A stretch of DNA of 64,000 bases from the NCBI RefSeq assembly GCF_963082655.1, contig NC_081553.1:191893732-191957731 (forward strand), in the 5' to 3' direction. Both the position numbers and the translations under genes were made by a program. Shown piece by piece: positions 21,560-32,303 of this stretch (position 1 is the stretch's first letter; the number at the start of each line of letters is the position of its first letter). The notes beneath the pieces are model-generated. The model searched no databases. It was not told where the DNA came from and was given only the letters and a program-made list of their open reading frames with translations. This DNA comes from Stomoxys calcitrans. Lineage: Eukaryota > Arthropoda > Insecta > Diptera > Muscidae.

Positions 21560-22200
21560 TTCGCACTGAATACGTTGCAAGGTGTCGTGCGAACATAGAT
21601 AGCAGTGGGTCACAAGAGTTTTCGTCGTCATCGGACTATGTCACTCCTCCGATACTGCCGTGCGACAATATATGCAACAACAATCCCAGTCCCAATATTG
21701 CCGGGCGAGTGCCGGAAAGTGGTATTTCTTGCAATTAAATTACAATGGTCTCCGAGGCAATATCGACAAAATGTTTTAAGAGTCGGAAGAACATATTGGT
21801 TGCATCGATCCAGGAGACAAAGCTGACCAACACCTGCAACGGATACAACTCCCTTCGTAAGGATAGCATACGGAGTGGAGGTGAGGGATTGGCCTTCGTT
21901 AGTCACCATTCCGTGCACTGTAGGTCCATCTGGCATGCGCCTGGCGCTATTGACCTCTATATCGAATGTATGGGGATAGCAGTCAGGTCCGGTACTACCG
22001 AGATGGAGCTATACAACATGTACATGCCGCCGGTTGGTAGTTGTGTCTCAGATAATGTTCAAATTCACAGGTCTGGCCATAACTGTCTGGTTTTAGGAGA
22101 CTTTAATGCGCATCACATTTCATGGCATTCTTCCACTATGATTACAAGGAGGTGCAGCAGATCGTCAGACAGTTCCATTGCATCGGCTTAGGCAAACATA
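21560..22200 (+). mobile_element. Jockey-like LINE endonuclease fragment, second copy
   Basis: The open frame at 21745-22191 encodes SRKNILVASIQETKLTNTC, GGEGLAFVSHHSVHCRSIW, ELYNMYMPPVGSC and CLVLGDFNAHHISWHS. Here the endonuclease motifs QETKL and LGDFNAHH are both intact, unlike copy 1. The sequence ends at about 22200 in unrelated DNA, so only the 5' part of ORF2 is present. Confidence 0.8.
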
Positions 22201-22598
22201 TTATTGGCCCAAGATGACGTCAAGATGCGACAATAAATCGAATTTTGAATTTCCTACAAGAAAGTTTGTAAAAGGCCAGATTCTTGAGCCAGTTGGCGAC
22301 AATATGAACCCTCATGAGGATTTGCGGGGAATGGCAAGTACCCGGTAGCGAGATGGGAGTCTGTGGATAGTTTTCGGATAGCTAAGACTTGAACCCTTAT
22401 CATGAGCCAGAAAGAGGGAGAAGGAGTTCCTTGCTAATGATAAAGGGTCATAACCGAACACTGTGACAATAGTTATGGATAAACAGTCGTCGGAATTCTC
22501 TAAACCCCTTACGTAATTCCCGAGAGTTCCAACTGCTGATAATAACAAACGCCATCTGCTGATTGTTCATTGCTATTTTTGCTGCTATTTCAACAAAG

Positions 22599-22705
22599 GT
22601 TCTGCTGTCATAGCAGAACGTTGGTATAAAAACCTCTTGGGTATAAATACCACCTTGCTTCCTACTCCCAAAGCCTGGTAGGAGGCAAGGTTGGTATTTA
22701 TACCC
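22599..22705. repeat. Two adjacent hairpin-forming inverted repeats
   Basis: GTTCTGCT/AGCAGAAC at 22599-22606 and 22612-22619 with a 5-nt loop. GGGTATAAATACCACCTTGC at 22639-22658 pairs with the 21-bp complement at 22685-22705 (one A:C-type mismatch zone, ~26-nt loop). Confidence 0.75.
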
Positions 22706-22739
22706 ACGTCCGGCAAAGCAAGCTACGCGACACCAAAGG

Positions 22740-23960
22740 CCTACAGATCTTTAAGCCTTACGTCCTTTCTAATCAAAACCATGCAACGTATTGTAAATGC
22801 TATGATGAAAACTAGGACATCCAGCGAATTGCCTAGTTTAAGGGAAAATCGGTGAAGACTCTATGCACGTGTTCATGAAATGGAAGAATCATTTGATGCC
22901 GCAATGAATTGACATTGGCAGTATGCATTGACATCGAGGAGGCTTTTAACAATGTGAGGACCGGTATGCTAATCCAATCCTTAGAGCAGTACCACGTGGA
23001 CCGTGCCCTTAGAGACTGGATAAAGGAAGAACAAGTGGATAAATTGTGGGTCCCCTGACATAAGTCTACAGGAAAAAGTTGCACAAGGCCCGCCGCTCTT
23101 ATGGGTGACCACCATAAATAACCTATTACGGATGTTGACTGAGAAGGGATTTGCACCCATCTGCTACACAGACCCTCTTATATTACTTCTAAGAGGTAAG
23201 AAACCGAAAATGTCTTGCAGATGACATTCTGCTTTGCTAGAACCAGGGATCTCAATGTTAACCCAAAGAAGACTGAAATCTGCCTGCTCACGAAAAAAGA
23301 TGAAGGGATGGGCCATTTTGATGCTCCACGTTGCCTCAAAAGAATAGTTTCGATACCTGACCAGATCAAATACTTAAGAGTGATCTTGGACAGGAAACAG
23401 ATTTGGAAGTTTCACTTTTAGAAGCGACAAGATCAAATACTTAAGAGTGATCTTGGATAGGAAACAGAATTGGAAGTGCCACTTTCAGAAGCGTCCGAGA
23501 AGGCTAACAGATGTTGAGAACTATGTGAGCCTTCGAAATGAGGACTGAATCCGTAATTAGACCAATACTTACATTCACCTCAGTAGTTTGGTGGACTGTG
23601 ATGGAGAGAAAGTGCAACGTAAGGATAATACAACAAGTTCAGAGTACATGTTGTATTGGCATAGGCGAGCGATGGAAAACTTTTATAGATATCAACACAT
23701 AAACATACAAATAGTGCCACTGTGGCTGCCTCACACTTGGACAGAGGATTGAAGCAGGTCACACTGCTGTAGTATAATCGAGGCGACGATAGGAAACCTG
23801 GATAGAATGGAAAAGATTTGTGACCGGATACCTGAAGTGGAGTGCGAGGCATTGGTGTCATCGGCATTGTTTTGGATTGACGGAACTTTGGTATTGCCAT
23901 TTGGGAGATCATGCTACATGTTGGATCAAAGCTAGAGCACAGAGTGGGGCAGACCATAAT
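22740..23960 (+). mobile_element. LINE RT fragment (R1/LOA type)
   Basis: Encodes in broken frames DIEEAFNNVRTGMLIQSLEQ (block A), LNVNPKKTEICLLTKKDE, IKYLRVILDRKQIWKFHF, and VIRPILTFTSVVWWTVMERK. Near the end it reads CDRIPEVECEALVSSALFWI and IDGTLVLPFGRSCY, the lead-in to RNase H. A ~66-bp segment (GATCAAATACTTAAGAGTGA, at 23363 and 23429) is tandemly duplicated. The LINE stops at the hexamer array at 23965. Confidence 0.7.
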
Positions 23961-23964
23961 ACGG

Positions 23965-25165
23965 TCCCTATCACTATCCCTATCCCTATTCCTATCTCTA
24001 TCCCTATACCCATCCCTATCCCTATCTCTATCCCAATCCCTATTCCTATTCCTATTCCTATTCCTATTCCTATTCCTATTCCTATTCCTATTCCTATTCC
24101 TATTCCTATTCCTATTCCTATTCCTATTCCTATTCCTATTCCTATTCCTATCCCTATCCCTATCCCTCTCCCTATCCCTATCCCTATCCCTATCCCTATC
24201 CCTATCCCTATCCCTATCCCTATCCCTATCCCTATCCCTATCCCTATCCCTATCCCTATCCCTATCCCTATCCCTATCCCTTTCCCTATCCCTATCCCTA
24301 TCCCTATCCCTATCCCTATCCCTATCCCTATCCCTATCCCTATCCCTATCCCTATCCCTATCCCTATCCCTATCCCTATCCCTATCCCTATCCCTATCCC
24401 TATCCCTATCCCTATCCCTATCCCTATTCCTATCCCTATCCCTATCCCTATCCCTATCCCTATCCTTATACCTAATGCTAATCCTAATGCTAATCCTATT
24501 CCTATTCCTAATCCTAAACCTAATCCTAAACCTAATCCTAAACCTAATCCTAAACCTAATCCTAAACCTAATCCTAATCCTAAACCTAATCCTAAACCTA
24601 ATCCTAAACCTAATCCTAAACCTAATCCTAAACCTAATCCTAAACCTAATCCTTATCCTTATCCTTATCCTTATCCTTATCCTTATCCTTATCCTTATCC
24701 TTATCTTTATCCTTATCCTTATCCTTATCCTTATCCTTATCCTTATCCTTATCCTTATCCTTATCCTTATCCTTATCCTTATCCTTATCCTTATCCTTAT
24801 CCTTATCCTTATCCTTATCCTTATCCTTATCCTTATCCTTATCCTTATCCATATCCTTATCCTTATCCTTATCCTTATCCTTATCCTTATCCTTATCCTT
24901 ATCCTTATCCTTATCCTAATTCTTATCCTTATCCTTATCCTTATCCTTATCCTTATCCTTATCCTTATCCTTATCATTATCCTTATCCTTATCCTTATCC
25001 TTATCCTTATCCTTATCCTTATCCTTATCCTTATCCTTATCCTTATCCTTATCCTTATCCTTATCCTTATCCTTATCCTTATCCTTATCCTTATCCTTAT
25101 CCGTATCCTTATCCTTACACTTATCCTTATCCTTATCCTTATCCTCATCCTTATCCGTTACCCCA
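23965..25165. repeat. 1.2-kb composite hexanucleotide array
   Basis: Successive blocks are CCCTAT (about 23965-24030), CCTATT (24035-24150), CCCTAT (24150-24470), CCTAAT/CCTAAA alternating as a 12-mer (24470-24650), and CCTTAT (24650-25160). The 449-522-codon frames through it on both strands (Ile-Pro, Leu-Ser, Tyr-Pro, Arg-Ile or Asp-Arg repeats) are products of the hexamer period and not genes. Confidence 0.95.
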
Positions 25166-25169
25166 TTAG

Positions 25170-26304
25170 CCCCTTATCCGTATCCTTATTCTTATCATTC
25201 TTATCTCATGATTACACATATCCATTTCCTCAGCCCTTTCTTTTACCTGTCATCTGTAGACCTTTCCTTATGTAGACCTTTCCTTATGCAAATTTACCAC
25301 CACTAAGTGGAAAACTCAAAAAGTAAAAACACCTGTAATGTCCACGGTAGTTCCCCAAATGCTTGCCAAAGTCGCAACATCAACAACATTCTGCAACACC
25401 GACCGACAACAACCCGATCCGATTCGCTTTTGCCAGGCACTTGAGCCCGACCTCCGCCACCATCGTCGCTATTACAACTGAACAAAACTAACAATAATAA
25501 CAACAGCCAACATTCATCTAAATGATTCAGTGCTAACATAGAGCATGTAAACATTGAACATTAATTTCATTTGTAACAAAATGAACTCTTCGCAAATCGG
25601 TTGGGTCGTCCAACCAAGTAAGGAAACACCAAATTCTGTGGTACACTTTGCTATGCTCACACATTCGACGGACACATGCTACAATAAATCCAAATATTTG
25701 TATGAGTTAACATGATGGAGGAGTTGTTTTTTGGTTTTTGCCCATTGCCCGGGTACAACGGTTGGCTGGCTGGCTGGCGCAACGTACTATATGGACTATT
25801 GAAATGCTTGTGATGTTCTCGGCATAACGTATGGACTGACGATTACAAGGCTAGCAAATATTACCTCAAACCCGGAATCTGTAAATTCTCTATGATGCAC
25901 TTGTAACCTAAGAAAGTTGCTTCAAATCTTCACAAAAAAAAACCCGAGAATTTCAAGTGACTGACAACCTTAGGAGCCGAAAGTAAATCTTAGCTGCTGA
26001 GGAATGTTCAAGAGTTGGTTGTTTGGCCTGAGTGCAGTAACACAAACAAAAACTAAGTCAATTTTCAGCATACAAAGCCAAACTGTGGAGTGTTGAGGGA
26101 CAAGCAAAAACAAGAGGAGTTGCAACAAAATGTTCACCCAGAAACATGTGCACAAACACTCTACAACACAAAAATATGTTCAAAAAATTACGCCAACTGA
26201 TATAAACTGGGAAAAATTAGACCCCTAAAAGGTGAACAAAAATTAGAAAATTTTTTTAATGAAAAGCAAATATTTTGAGAAAATATTTTAATTATTAAAA
26301 AATT
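25170..26304. other. No recognisable gene
   Basis: Decaying CCTTAT-like sequence fades by about 25290. Beyond that I see no element termini, LINE motifs or coding domains. Confidence 0.5.
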
Positions 26305-26449
26305 TTAAAACATAAGGTTAGGTTTAAGTGGCAGTCGTTAGACTTAGACGTTTTCGTCCATTGTGATACCACAGGAACAAAAGAATCCAAATCGCTTTAA
26401 AAAGCCCAACAACTTGTGAATGTTCACATCCTCTAAATGAGATAGGTTC

Positions 26450-27060
26450 TCAAAGAAATGAGAACCTTAAGTGGAACTCCGTCTGACTGCTAGAGCGGGA
26501 CACACACATAGATGGTTCTATAGTCTCTTCTTCTTCGATGTTCACACAGCTTTTGCAAAAGTCTTTGCTGGCAACCTTTAGTCTGTCAGCGTGTTTTTCG
26601 ATTAGAGAGTGACCTGTCATGACAGACTCAAAGACTGAGACGTCTGTTTTAGCCAGTGACAGCAAAGCGGTGGACCTCTTCAAGTATTGATTAGGCCACA
26701 TAGTATTGGAATACTCACAGGTCCCTCTTTGTGACCATCTATCATTCTTTGCCCTTAGGGCATGATCCTGAAAACGTAGCTTACATGTGGCCAGAGGAAT
26801 ACCCACAGATTCCAGTTTCCATGGGATGTGTAAGGTAGATCCTAGACACGCTAACTCGTCCGCTTCACATTTCCTTGGGATATCTCTGTGGCCCGGCACC
26901 CAGAACAGGTGAACGTTGAACTGTTCAGCCATCTCGTTGAGAGATCTGCGGCAGTCGAGGGCGGTTTTTGGGTTCAGAAATAAGTTATCCAGGGATTTAA
27001 TGGCTGCCTGGCTGTCTTAGAAGATATTTATGCCAAGCATCGTAATGAAATTATATCTTA
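26450..27060 (-). pseudogene. RNase H and C-terminal domain of LINE copy B
   Basis: Encodes MAEQFNVHLFWVPGHRDIPR, KCEADELACLGSTLHI, DVSVFESVMTGHSLIEKHAD and FCKSCVNIEEEETIEPSMCV. The WVPGHRDIP-x-CEADELA block with the final Asp is intact. The HLRC part of the terminal zinc motif has become PSMC. The SDSQAAIK strand is interrupted by a stop near 27020. Confidence 0.8.
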
Positions 27061-27099
27061 GCCATTCCACCACTTCCTTAATTGCAAGGATCTCGGCTT

Positions 27100-28430
27100 G
27101 ATACATACTGCAGTGGTCGGGCAACCTTTTCGATATGACCAGTTCTAGATCTTTAGAGAACACCCCAAAGCCCACCTGGTCGTTTAGTTTGGAACCATCC
27201 GTATATAAGTCTATGTAACTTCTATTACCAGGGATATCGTAGTTCCGATCGTTTCTATCAGGAAAAGTGGTACAGATCTTTTTATCAAATAGCGCCTTAG
27301 ACATTGTGTAATCCACACTTCCTGGAATATCAGGCACGGTATCAGGGATAACAAAGTGTCCGTAGCCGCCACAACACCAAAGAGAAAGCTCCCTTAGCCT
27401 CACGGTCGCAGCAATTTGTCTAGTCACAATGTTCAGAGGCATTAAATTCAGTGCATCAGATGGCGTCGTCCTCAGTGCGGCTGTGATGCACAAACAAGCA
27501 ATCCTATGGATCCGGTTATGTATTGAGGAGTAGGTGGATTTTTGAATCGCTGTCCACCAGACCACAACACCATATAGCATTATATTTGGTTGCCCAAAAA
27601 GTAATTGCGGATTTTTCATATAGTCGGTGTTGACAAATTTTTTCACAGCTTGTGAATCTGTAATTGCATTCTTTCTTCTGTCAGTTATCAGCTGTTACTT
27701 TTAGCTTGCTTTAGAAAAAAAGTGTAAAGTCCATTCTAAGTTGTATTAAAAATGCATTTACTTTCTTTTAAAAAATCCGCAATTACTTTTTGGGCAACCC
27801 AATAGCTCTTACAACTGCAGTATATACCCAATGCATGACCAAACGCGGTCTAAACCCCCAACTTTTGCCAATGGCTCTAGTACAGGCGTAGAGGGCAAGC
27901 GTTGCCTTTCTTAGCCTTTCCAAAATGTTGGATTTGATGTTCAAATTCCTGTCCAGCAAAATACTCAGGTATTTTGCGTTTTCTGTAAATGGAACATTCT
28001 CTCCTCCTAAGGAGACAGGTGCCACTGTAGGCAACTTGTATCTCCTGCTGAAGAGAACTACTTCTGTCTTGCACGGATTTATACCTAGATCACTTTCGGT
28101 AGCCCACTTTGCTGTTGCACTTAGAGCTTCCTGAAGTATATCCTTAGAGTGCTGGGAAACTTTCCCCTAACCGCAATTGCCACTACATTAGCATACGAGA
28201 CCACTTTAACACCTTTTTCTTCCAGAGATTATGATATGTTATTAATGGCTTCATATCAAAGTAGAGGAGACAGTACACCTCCATGAGGCGTCCCTCTCCT
28301 GACCCATCTTTTAAGATCCACAGATCCCAAGCCTGCCATCTTTTAGTAAGTAAGTTGTTAATAAACTTTACGATAGAGTTGATGCCTAGAAACTCCAACT
28401 CCTCCTTGATTGACGTCGGATTTAGATACA
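27100..28430 (-). pseudogene. RT palm and thumb of LINE copy B, YADD lost
   Basis: At about 28183-28220 the palm reads KVVSYANVVAIAVRGK, where YADD is expected, so a catalytic Asp is replaced by Asn and the second is changed to Val. Downstream come LGINPCKTEVVLF, SLGGENVPFTENAKYLSILL, GVVVWWTAIQKSTYSSIHNR and SYIDLYTDGSKLNDQVGFGV, the intact RNase H start. The MITE at 27585-27802 splits IMLYGVVVWW from the preceding thumb sequence. Confidence 0.8.
27585..27802 (-). mobile_element. Mariner-type MITE, copy 2 (218 bp)
   Basis: Ends TTTGGTTGCCCAAAAAG and CTTTTTGGGCAACCCAA with TA at 27583-27584 and 27803-27804. It lies in the opposite orientation to copies 1 and 3 and is slightly shorter. Comparison with LINE copy A at about 13280 shows it inserted next to a CATATAGCAT sequence in the RT thumb. 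Confidence 0.9.
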
Positions 28431-28780
28431 TGTCAAAAATTCTTCTATTGTATATTCCTTGACAGCGAGAGAACCCTCTATGTAGCCAACTAGGTCGTGA
28501 AGGGCTGTTTGAGTGGACTTGGCTTTAATATATGCATGCTGCTGCCGAGACAGGCGATCTTCAGGGATCTTTCCCCTAAGATATGTTTCTATCAACTCAA
28601 GAGTCTTCAGCGTAAAGGATGACAGACTAATAGGACGAAAATCTTTCGCCTTCGTGTGGTAGGGTTTTCCTGCTTTGCGAATTAAAATGACCTTCGTCTC
28701 CCTCCATCCCACAGGTATATATGACATTCTGATACAAGCAGAGATTATCTCCCTAAGCCAAGGAACCACTCTATGAGACA
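28422..28780 (-). pseudogene. RT fingers of LINE copy B
   Basis: Encodes IPVGWRETKVILIRKAGKPY, FRPISLSSFTLKTLELIETY, QQHAYIKAKSTQTALHDLVG and IEGSLAVKEYTIEEFL. The SINE insertion follows at the N-terminal side. The block A Asp region is damaged after EEFL. Confidence 0.75.
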
Positions 28781-29030
28781 AATTGCAAATTTTGTCCATG
28801 AACATTCCACTAAGGAACAGGGGCAAACTTCTCACATATCAATGAGTGCAGTCCGATTTAAATTTAAGCTCAATGATAAGGGGCCTCCTTTTTATAGTCG
28901 AGTCCGAACGGCGTGGCGCAGAGCGACACCTCTTTGGGGAGAAGTTTTACATGGCATAATACCTCACCAATATTGCCAGCATTAGGAGGGGAAAACCACA
29001 GTTGAAAATTTTCTTCTGATTGTCTCGCCA

Positions 29031-29041
29031 GGATTCGAACC
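29031..29041 (-). promoter_or_regulatory. Pol III B box of the SINE
   Basis: On the minus strand GGTTCGAATCC, a perfect B-box match. Confidence 0.8.
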
Positions 29042-29073
29042 CAGGCGTTCAGCGTCATAGGCGGACATGCTAA

Positions 29074-29084
29074 CCTCTGCGCTA
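29074..29084 (-). promoter_or_regulatory. Pol III A box of the SINE
   Basis: On the minus strand TAGCGCAGAGG matches the tRNA A-box consensus and lies 33 bp upstream of the B box. Confidence 0.75.
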
Positions 29085-29099
29085 CCCAGCTTGTAATTC

Positions 29100-30440
29100 A
29101 ACCGATGATACATCATCAGGTCCTGGCGACTTAAAGGAGTCGAAACATCTTATCGTCCAAAGGATTTTCGGCTCAGACACAATTTCCCTAAAAATCTCCG
29201 ACGAATGCATACCAATGACATCTCTTTTGGTGCCACTTTGTCCATTGGAGAATTTCCCGGGAAATGTGTATCACAAGTACTTCTAGTGTTTCCTCCCTAG
29301 ACATTGTCCGTATATTCTCTGACTTCTGAATATACCCCACCCTAATAAGTCTCGAGGAGAGAATCTTCCTTAGCCTAGAAGCCTCAGATATATCCTCCAC
29401 GGAGCTGCAGAATTCTACCCAGGATTTGTTTTGAGCCTTTCTTAGCTGGCCCTTATATTTTCTTAGCTCTGCCTTATAGATGTCCCAATCGTGTGGTGCT
29501 CTTGCGGCTTTTGCTCTGTTGAAGAGTTTTCGGCAGTCCTTCCTTAGACCAACCAGCTCTGGGGTCCACCATGGCGGTTGCTGTTTGCCCCTTGGCTTGC
29601 ACTAGGACATGCTGACACAAGTAAGTCATTCAGGGCCTTGGTGATCCGTTTCACCATTATGTCTATATCCTGCGCAGTTGCCACTTCCTTTTCTGGTCTA
29701 AAAGGGATAGACGTGCAGAATTTGTGCCGAAATTTATTCCAATCTGCCTTTCTTCTGTTTATCCGTGATCACTTCTGCAGTATTTTCGCCAAGGCTGAAA
29801 CTAATATAACGATGATCGGAGAAGCTGTGGTCATCCAACACTTCTGCATATCCCATATCCTTCCGCTTATGTCTTACGATACAACGGTATTATCTAGTTA
29901 TTCCTGCCTGTTCTTGGTAATAATCGTCTTTTTATTCCCATTATTCCAAATCTCCAGATTGCTACTTATAATACATTCGATAAGCAGCTCACCCCTTTCG
30001 TTGACATCCGAACTTCCCCATATCCGGTGATGTGCATTAGCATCACGCTCTACAATGAGGCTCTCTTTCAAACCTGCAACTTAAGGTTTGAAGGCAACAT
30101 CTCTGAATCGTGTGCCATATATAGGGAAGCCAGCCAATAATGAGACTTATTTATTTCAAGGTTGGCTGCTACTGAATCTTCAATGCTTAGCGACGGAAGA
30201 AGAAAAAAATTTAGACTACTCTTTGCAAGAATACAGGCTCTGTGTTTCCCAAACTCCGCACCCTCGAGTAGTTAAAATCCCGAAATTCTTAGTCCACGAA
30301 CCATTCTTCCACACACCCATGATTCCTGGATAAGAACCACGTCAAATACCTCTGCCATCAGGAGGACATTTAGTGCCGCCGAAACGGCCTTACAATGGTG
30401 GAGATTTATCTGTAGAAGCGGGACCATAGTCAGGATTCAA
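29100..30440 (-). pseudogene. Endonuclease and linker of LINE copy B
   Basis: Minus-strand reading, with breaks, gives an endonuclease segment RDANAHHRIWGSSDVNERGE, where GDFNAHH has become RDANAHH, and LEIWNNGNKKTIITKNRQE. The linker follows with WWTPELVGLRKDCRKLFN and SWVEFCSSVEDISEASRL. The linker is homologous to the tandem units at 6989-8413. Confidence 0.7.
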
Positions 30441-30790
30441 ACTTCTACCACTGTTGTGTTAGCCTCGTATTTTGATTCCACCAGGAGTTCATCCTCACAA
30501 GATTCGTTAGACTTTGTCAATGTTGTGTTAGCCTTGTCTTCTGGATCCGCCAGGAGTTCATCCTCACAAGATTCGTTAGATCTTGCCATGATGAGCTTCC
30601 ATACGCATTCAGGGGCAGGTGAGAATGCTGTGGAACCACTCTTCCACTGGACACTTGCGGTGTGGACGATTCCTCCTTCGATCCTTCACTAACTGCTCCT
30701 GTCGAAGTACTTTTTGAGTTCCGTGCTTCCCTGCTGGACAACCGGATGACCCACCCACACAAGGCTTGTCGGGTCCCGTTTCGATAAATC
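30440..30790 (-). pseudogene. ORF1 C-terminal remnant of LINE copy B
   Basis: Minus frame 30517-30885 (122 codons) encodes Ser-rich sequence with TSTGAVSEGSKEESSTPQVS and ends in repeated NLVRMNSW-x-x-x-TRLTQ. A ~75-bp tandem repeat (CAGGAGTTCATCCTCACAAG, twice) causes that repeated ending. No known domain is visible. The assignment to ORF1 rests on its position upstream of the endonuclease. Confidence 0.45.
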
Positions 30791-30887
30791 CCTTCGTCAA
30801 AATTGCATGTCAATCTTATTTTCAAGAAAATTGCTGGAAAATTCTTCTTCTTCAAATAAACTTTTGCCGAAAATAGTTTTTCCACTC

Positions 30888-32303
30888 TTTTTTATACCCT
30901 CCACTTGATCGTCGCGACATTTTATGTCGATCTAGCCATGTCCGTCCGTCTGTCCGTCCGTCCGTCCGTCCGTCTGTCTGTCGAAAGCACGCTAACTTCC
31001 GAAGGAGTAAAGCTAGCCGCTTGAAATTTTGCACAAATACTTCTTATTAGTGTAGGTCGGTTGGTATTGTAAATGGGCCATATCGGTCCATGTTTTGATA
31101 TAGCTGCCATATAAACCGATCTAGGGTCTTGACTTCTTGAGCCTCTAGAGTGCGCAATTCTTATCCGATTGGAATGAAATTTTGCATGACGTGTTTTCTT
31201 ATGATATCCAACAACTTTGTCAAGTATGGTTGAAATCGGTCCATAACCTGATATAGCTGCCATATAAACCGATCTTGGGTCTTGACTTCTTGAGCCTCTA
31301 GAGTGCGCAATTCTTATCCGATTGGAATGAAATTTAGCATGACGTGTTTTCTTATGATATCCAACAACTGTGTTAAGTATGGTTGAAATCGGTTTATAAC
31401 CTGATATAGCTGTCATATAAACCGATCTTGGGTCTTGACTTCTTGAGCCTCTAGCGTGCGCAATTCTTATCCGATTGGGATGCAATTTTGCACAACGTGT
31501 TTTGTTATGATATCCAACAACTGTGCCAAGTATGGTTGAAATCGGTCCATAACCTGATATAGCTGCCATATAAACCGATCTTGGGTCTTGACTTCTTGAG
31601 CCTGTAGAGTGCGCAATTCTTATCCGATTTGGCTGAAAGTGTGCACGACGTGTTTTTTTACTATATCCAACAACTGTGCCAAGTATGGTTCAAATCGGTC
31701 CATAACCTGATATAGCTGCCATATAAACCGCTCTGGGATCTTGACTTCTTCAGCCTCTAGAGGGCGCAATTCTTATGCGATTTGAATGAATTTTGGCACG
31801 TAGTATTTTGTTATGATATCCAACAACTGTGCCAAATATGGTTCAAATCGGTTCATAACCTGATATAGCTGCCATATAAACCGATCTGGGATCTTGACTT
31901 CTTGAGCCTCTAGAGGTCGCAATTATTATCCGATTTGCCTGAAATTTTGTACGACGGATTCTCTCATGACCATTAACATACGTGTTTATTATGGTCTGAA
32001 TCGGTATATAGCCCGATACAGCTCCCATATAAATCGATCTCTCTATTTTACTTCTTGAGCTCACAAAGGGCGCAATTCTTATTCGAATTGGCTGACATTT
32101 TACACAGGTCTCCAACATAAATATAATTTAATTGTGGTCCAAACCGGACCATATCTTGATATCGCTCTAATAGCAGAGCAAATCTTTTCTTATATCCTTT
32201 TTTGCCTAAGAAGAGATGCCGGGAAAAGAACTCAACAAATGCGATCCATGGTGGAGGGTATATAAGATTCGGCCCGGCCGAACTTAGCACGCTTTTACTT
32301 GTT
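30888..32303 (+). mobile_element. mini-me/DINE-type element, type B
   Basis: Starts TTTTATACCCTCCAC, then GATCTAGCCATG with a GTCCGTCC run at about 30930-30982. Units with GATATAGCTGCC at 31097, 31250, 31403, 31556, 31709 and 31862 have a period of exactly 153 bp. The end has ATGGTGGAGGGTAT (32248-32261), TTCGGCCCGGCCGAAC and GCTTTTACTTGTT. The head is shortened between CCTCCAC and the core. On the minus strand the units read as an open 51-residue repeat (SGYGPISTILGTVVGYHNKT-like). I regard this as incidental. Confidence 0.8.

Larger units (their letters stand above)
28782..29091 (-). mobile_element. tRNA-derived SINE, essentially full length
   Basis: The minus-strand order is a tRNA-like head with A and B boxes, a body and a tail ending in GGACAAAATTTGCAATTTGC. 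It is nested in LINE copy B. It is the best reference copy in the window; its relatives are at 5773, 8438, 10698, 41340, 41975, 42994, 54427, 55151 and 62085. It is non-coding and would have been mobilised by LINE machinery (inference). Confidence 0.9.
26305..30887 (-). mobile_element. R1/LOA-type LINE, copy B, nearly full ORF2 plus ORF1 tail
   Basis: On the minus strand from 30887 down: an ORF1 tail (30440-30790), endonuclease (about 29600-30440), the Lys-rich linker (29190-29600), RT fingers (28422-28780), RT palm and thumb (27100-28430), RNase H and a C-terminal Cys motif (26450-27060), and the 3' UTR with a TAACCTTATG-type tail at about 26310. A SINE (28782-29091) and a MITE (27585-27802) are nested inside. 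A mini-me element abuts the 5' side at 30888. There are many stops and frame breaks, and the YADD box reads YANV. It is the most complete LINE in the window but inactive. Confidence 0.85.

Noticed and set aside
24470..24650. True telomere repeat tract
   Set aside because: Dipterans are known to lack telomerase-type repeats, the array is internal and flanked by LINE sequence, and the units are impure hexamers and not CCTAA pentamers.
23820..25275. Very long open frames (449-522 codons) on both strands with Ile-Pro, Leu-Ser, Tyr-Pro, Arg-Ile or Asp-Arg repeats
   Set aside because: They are produced by the 6-bp repeat, which keeps every frame open. There is no unique sequence or plausible gene structure.
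28782..29091. A functional tRNA gene
   Set aside because: A and B boxes are present, but the sequence does not fold as a complete tRNA cloverleaf and continues into a shared SINE body and tail seen in about ten copies.
30922..31569. 215-codon minus-strand frame with repeated SGYGPISTILGTVVGYHNKT
   Set aside because: It follows from the 153-bp (51-codon) period of the mini-me array. Type A arrays with the same period do not encode a related peptide, and stops occur in many units.
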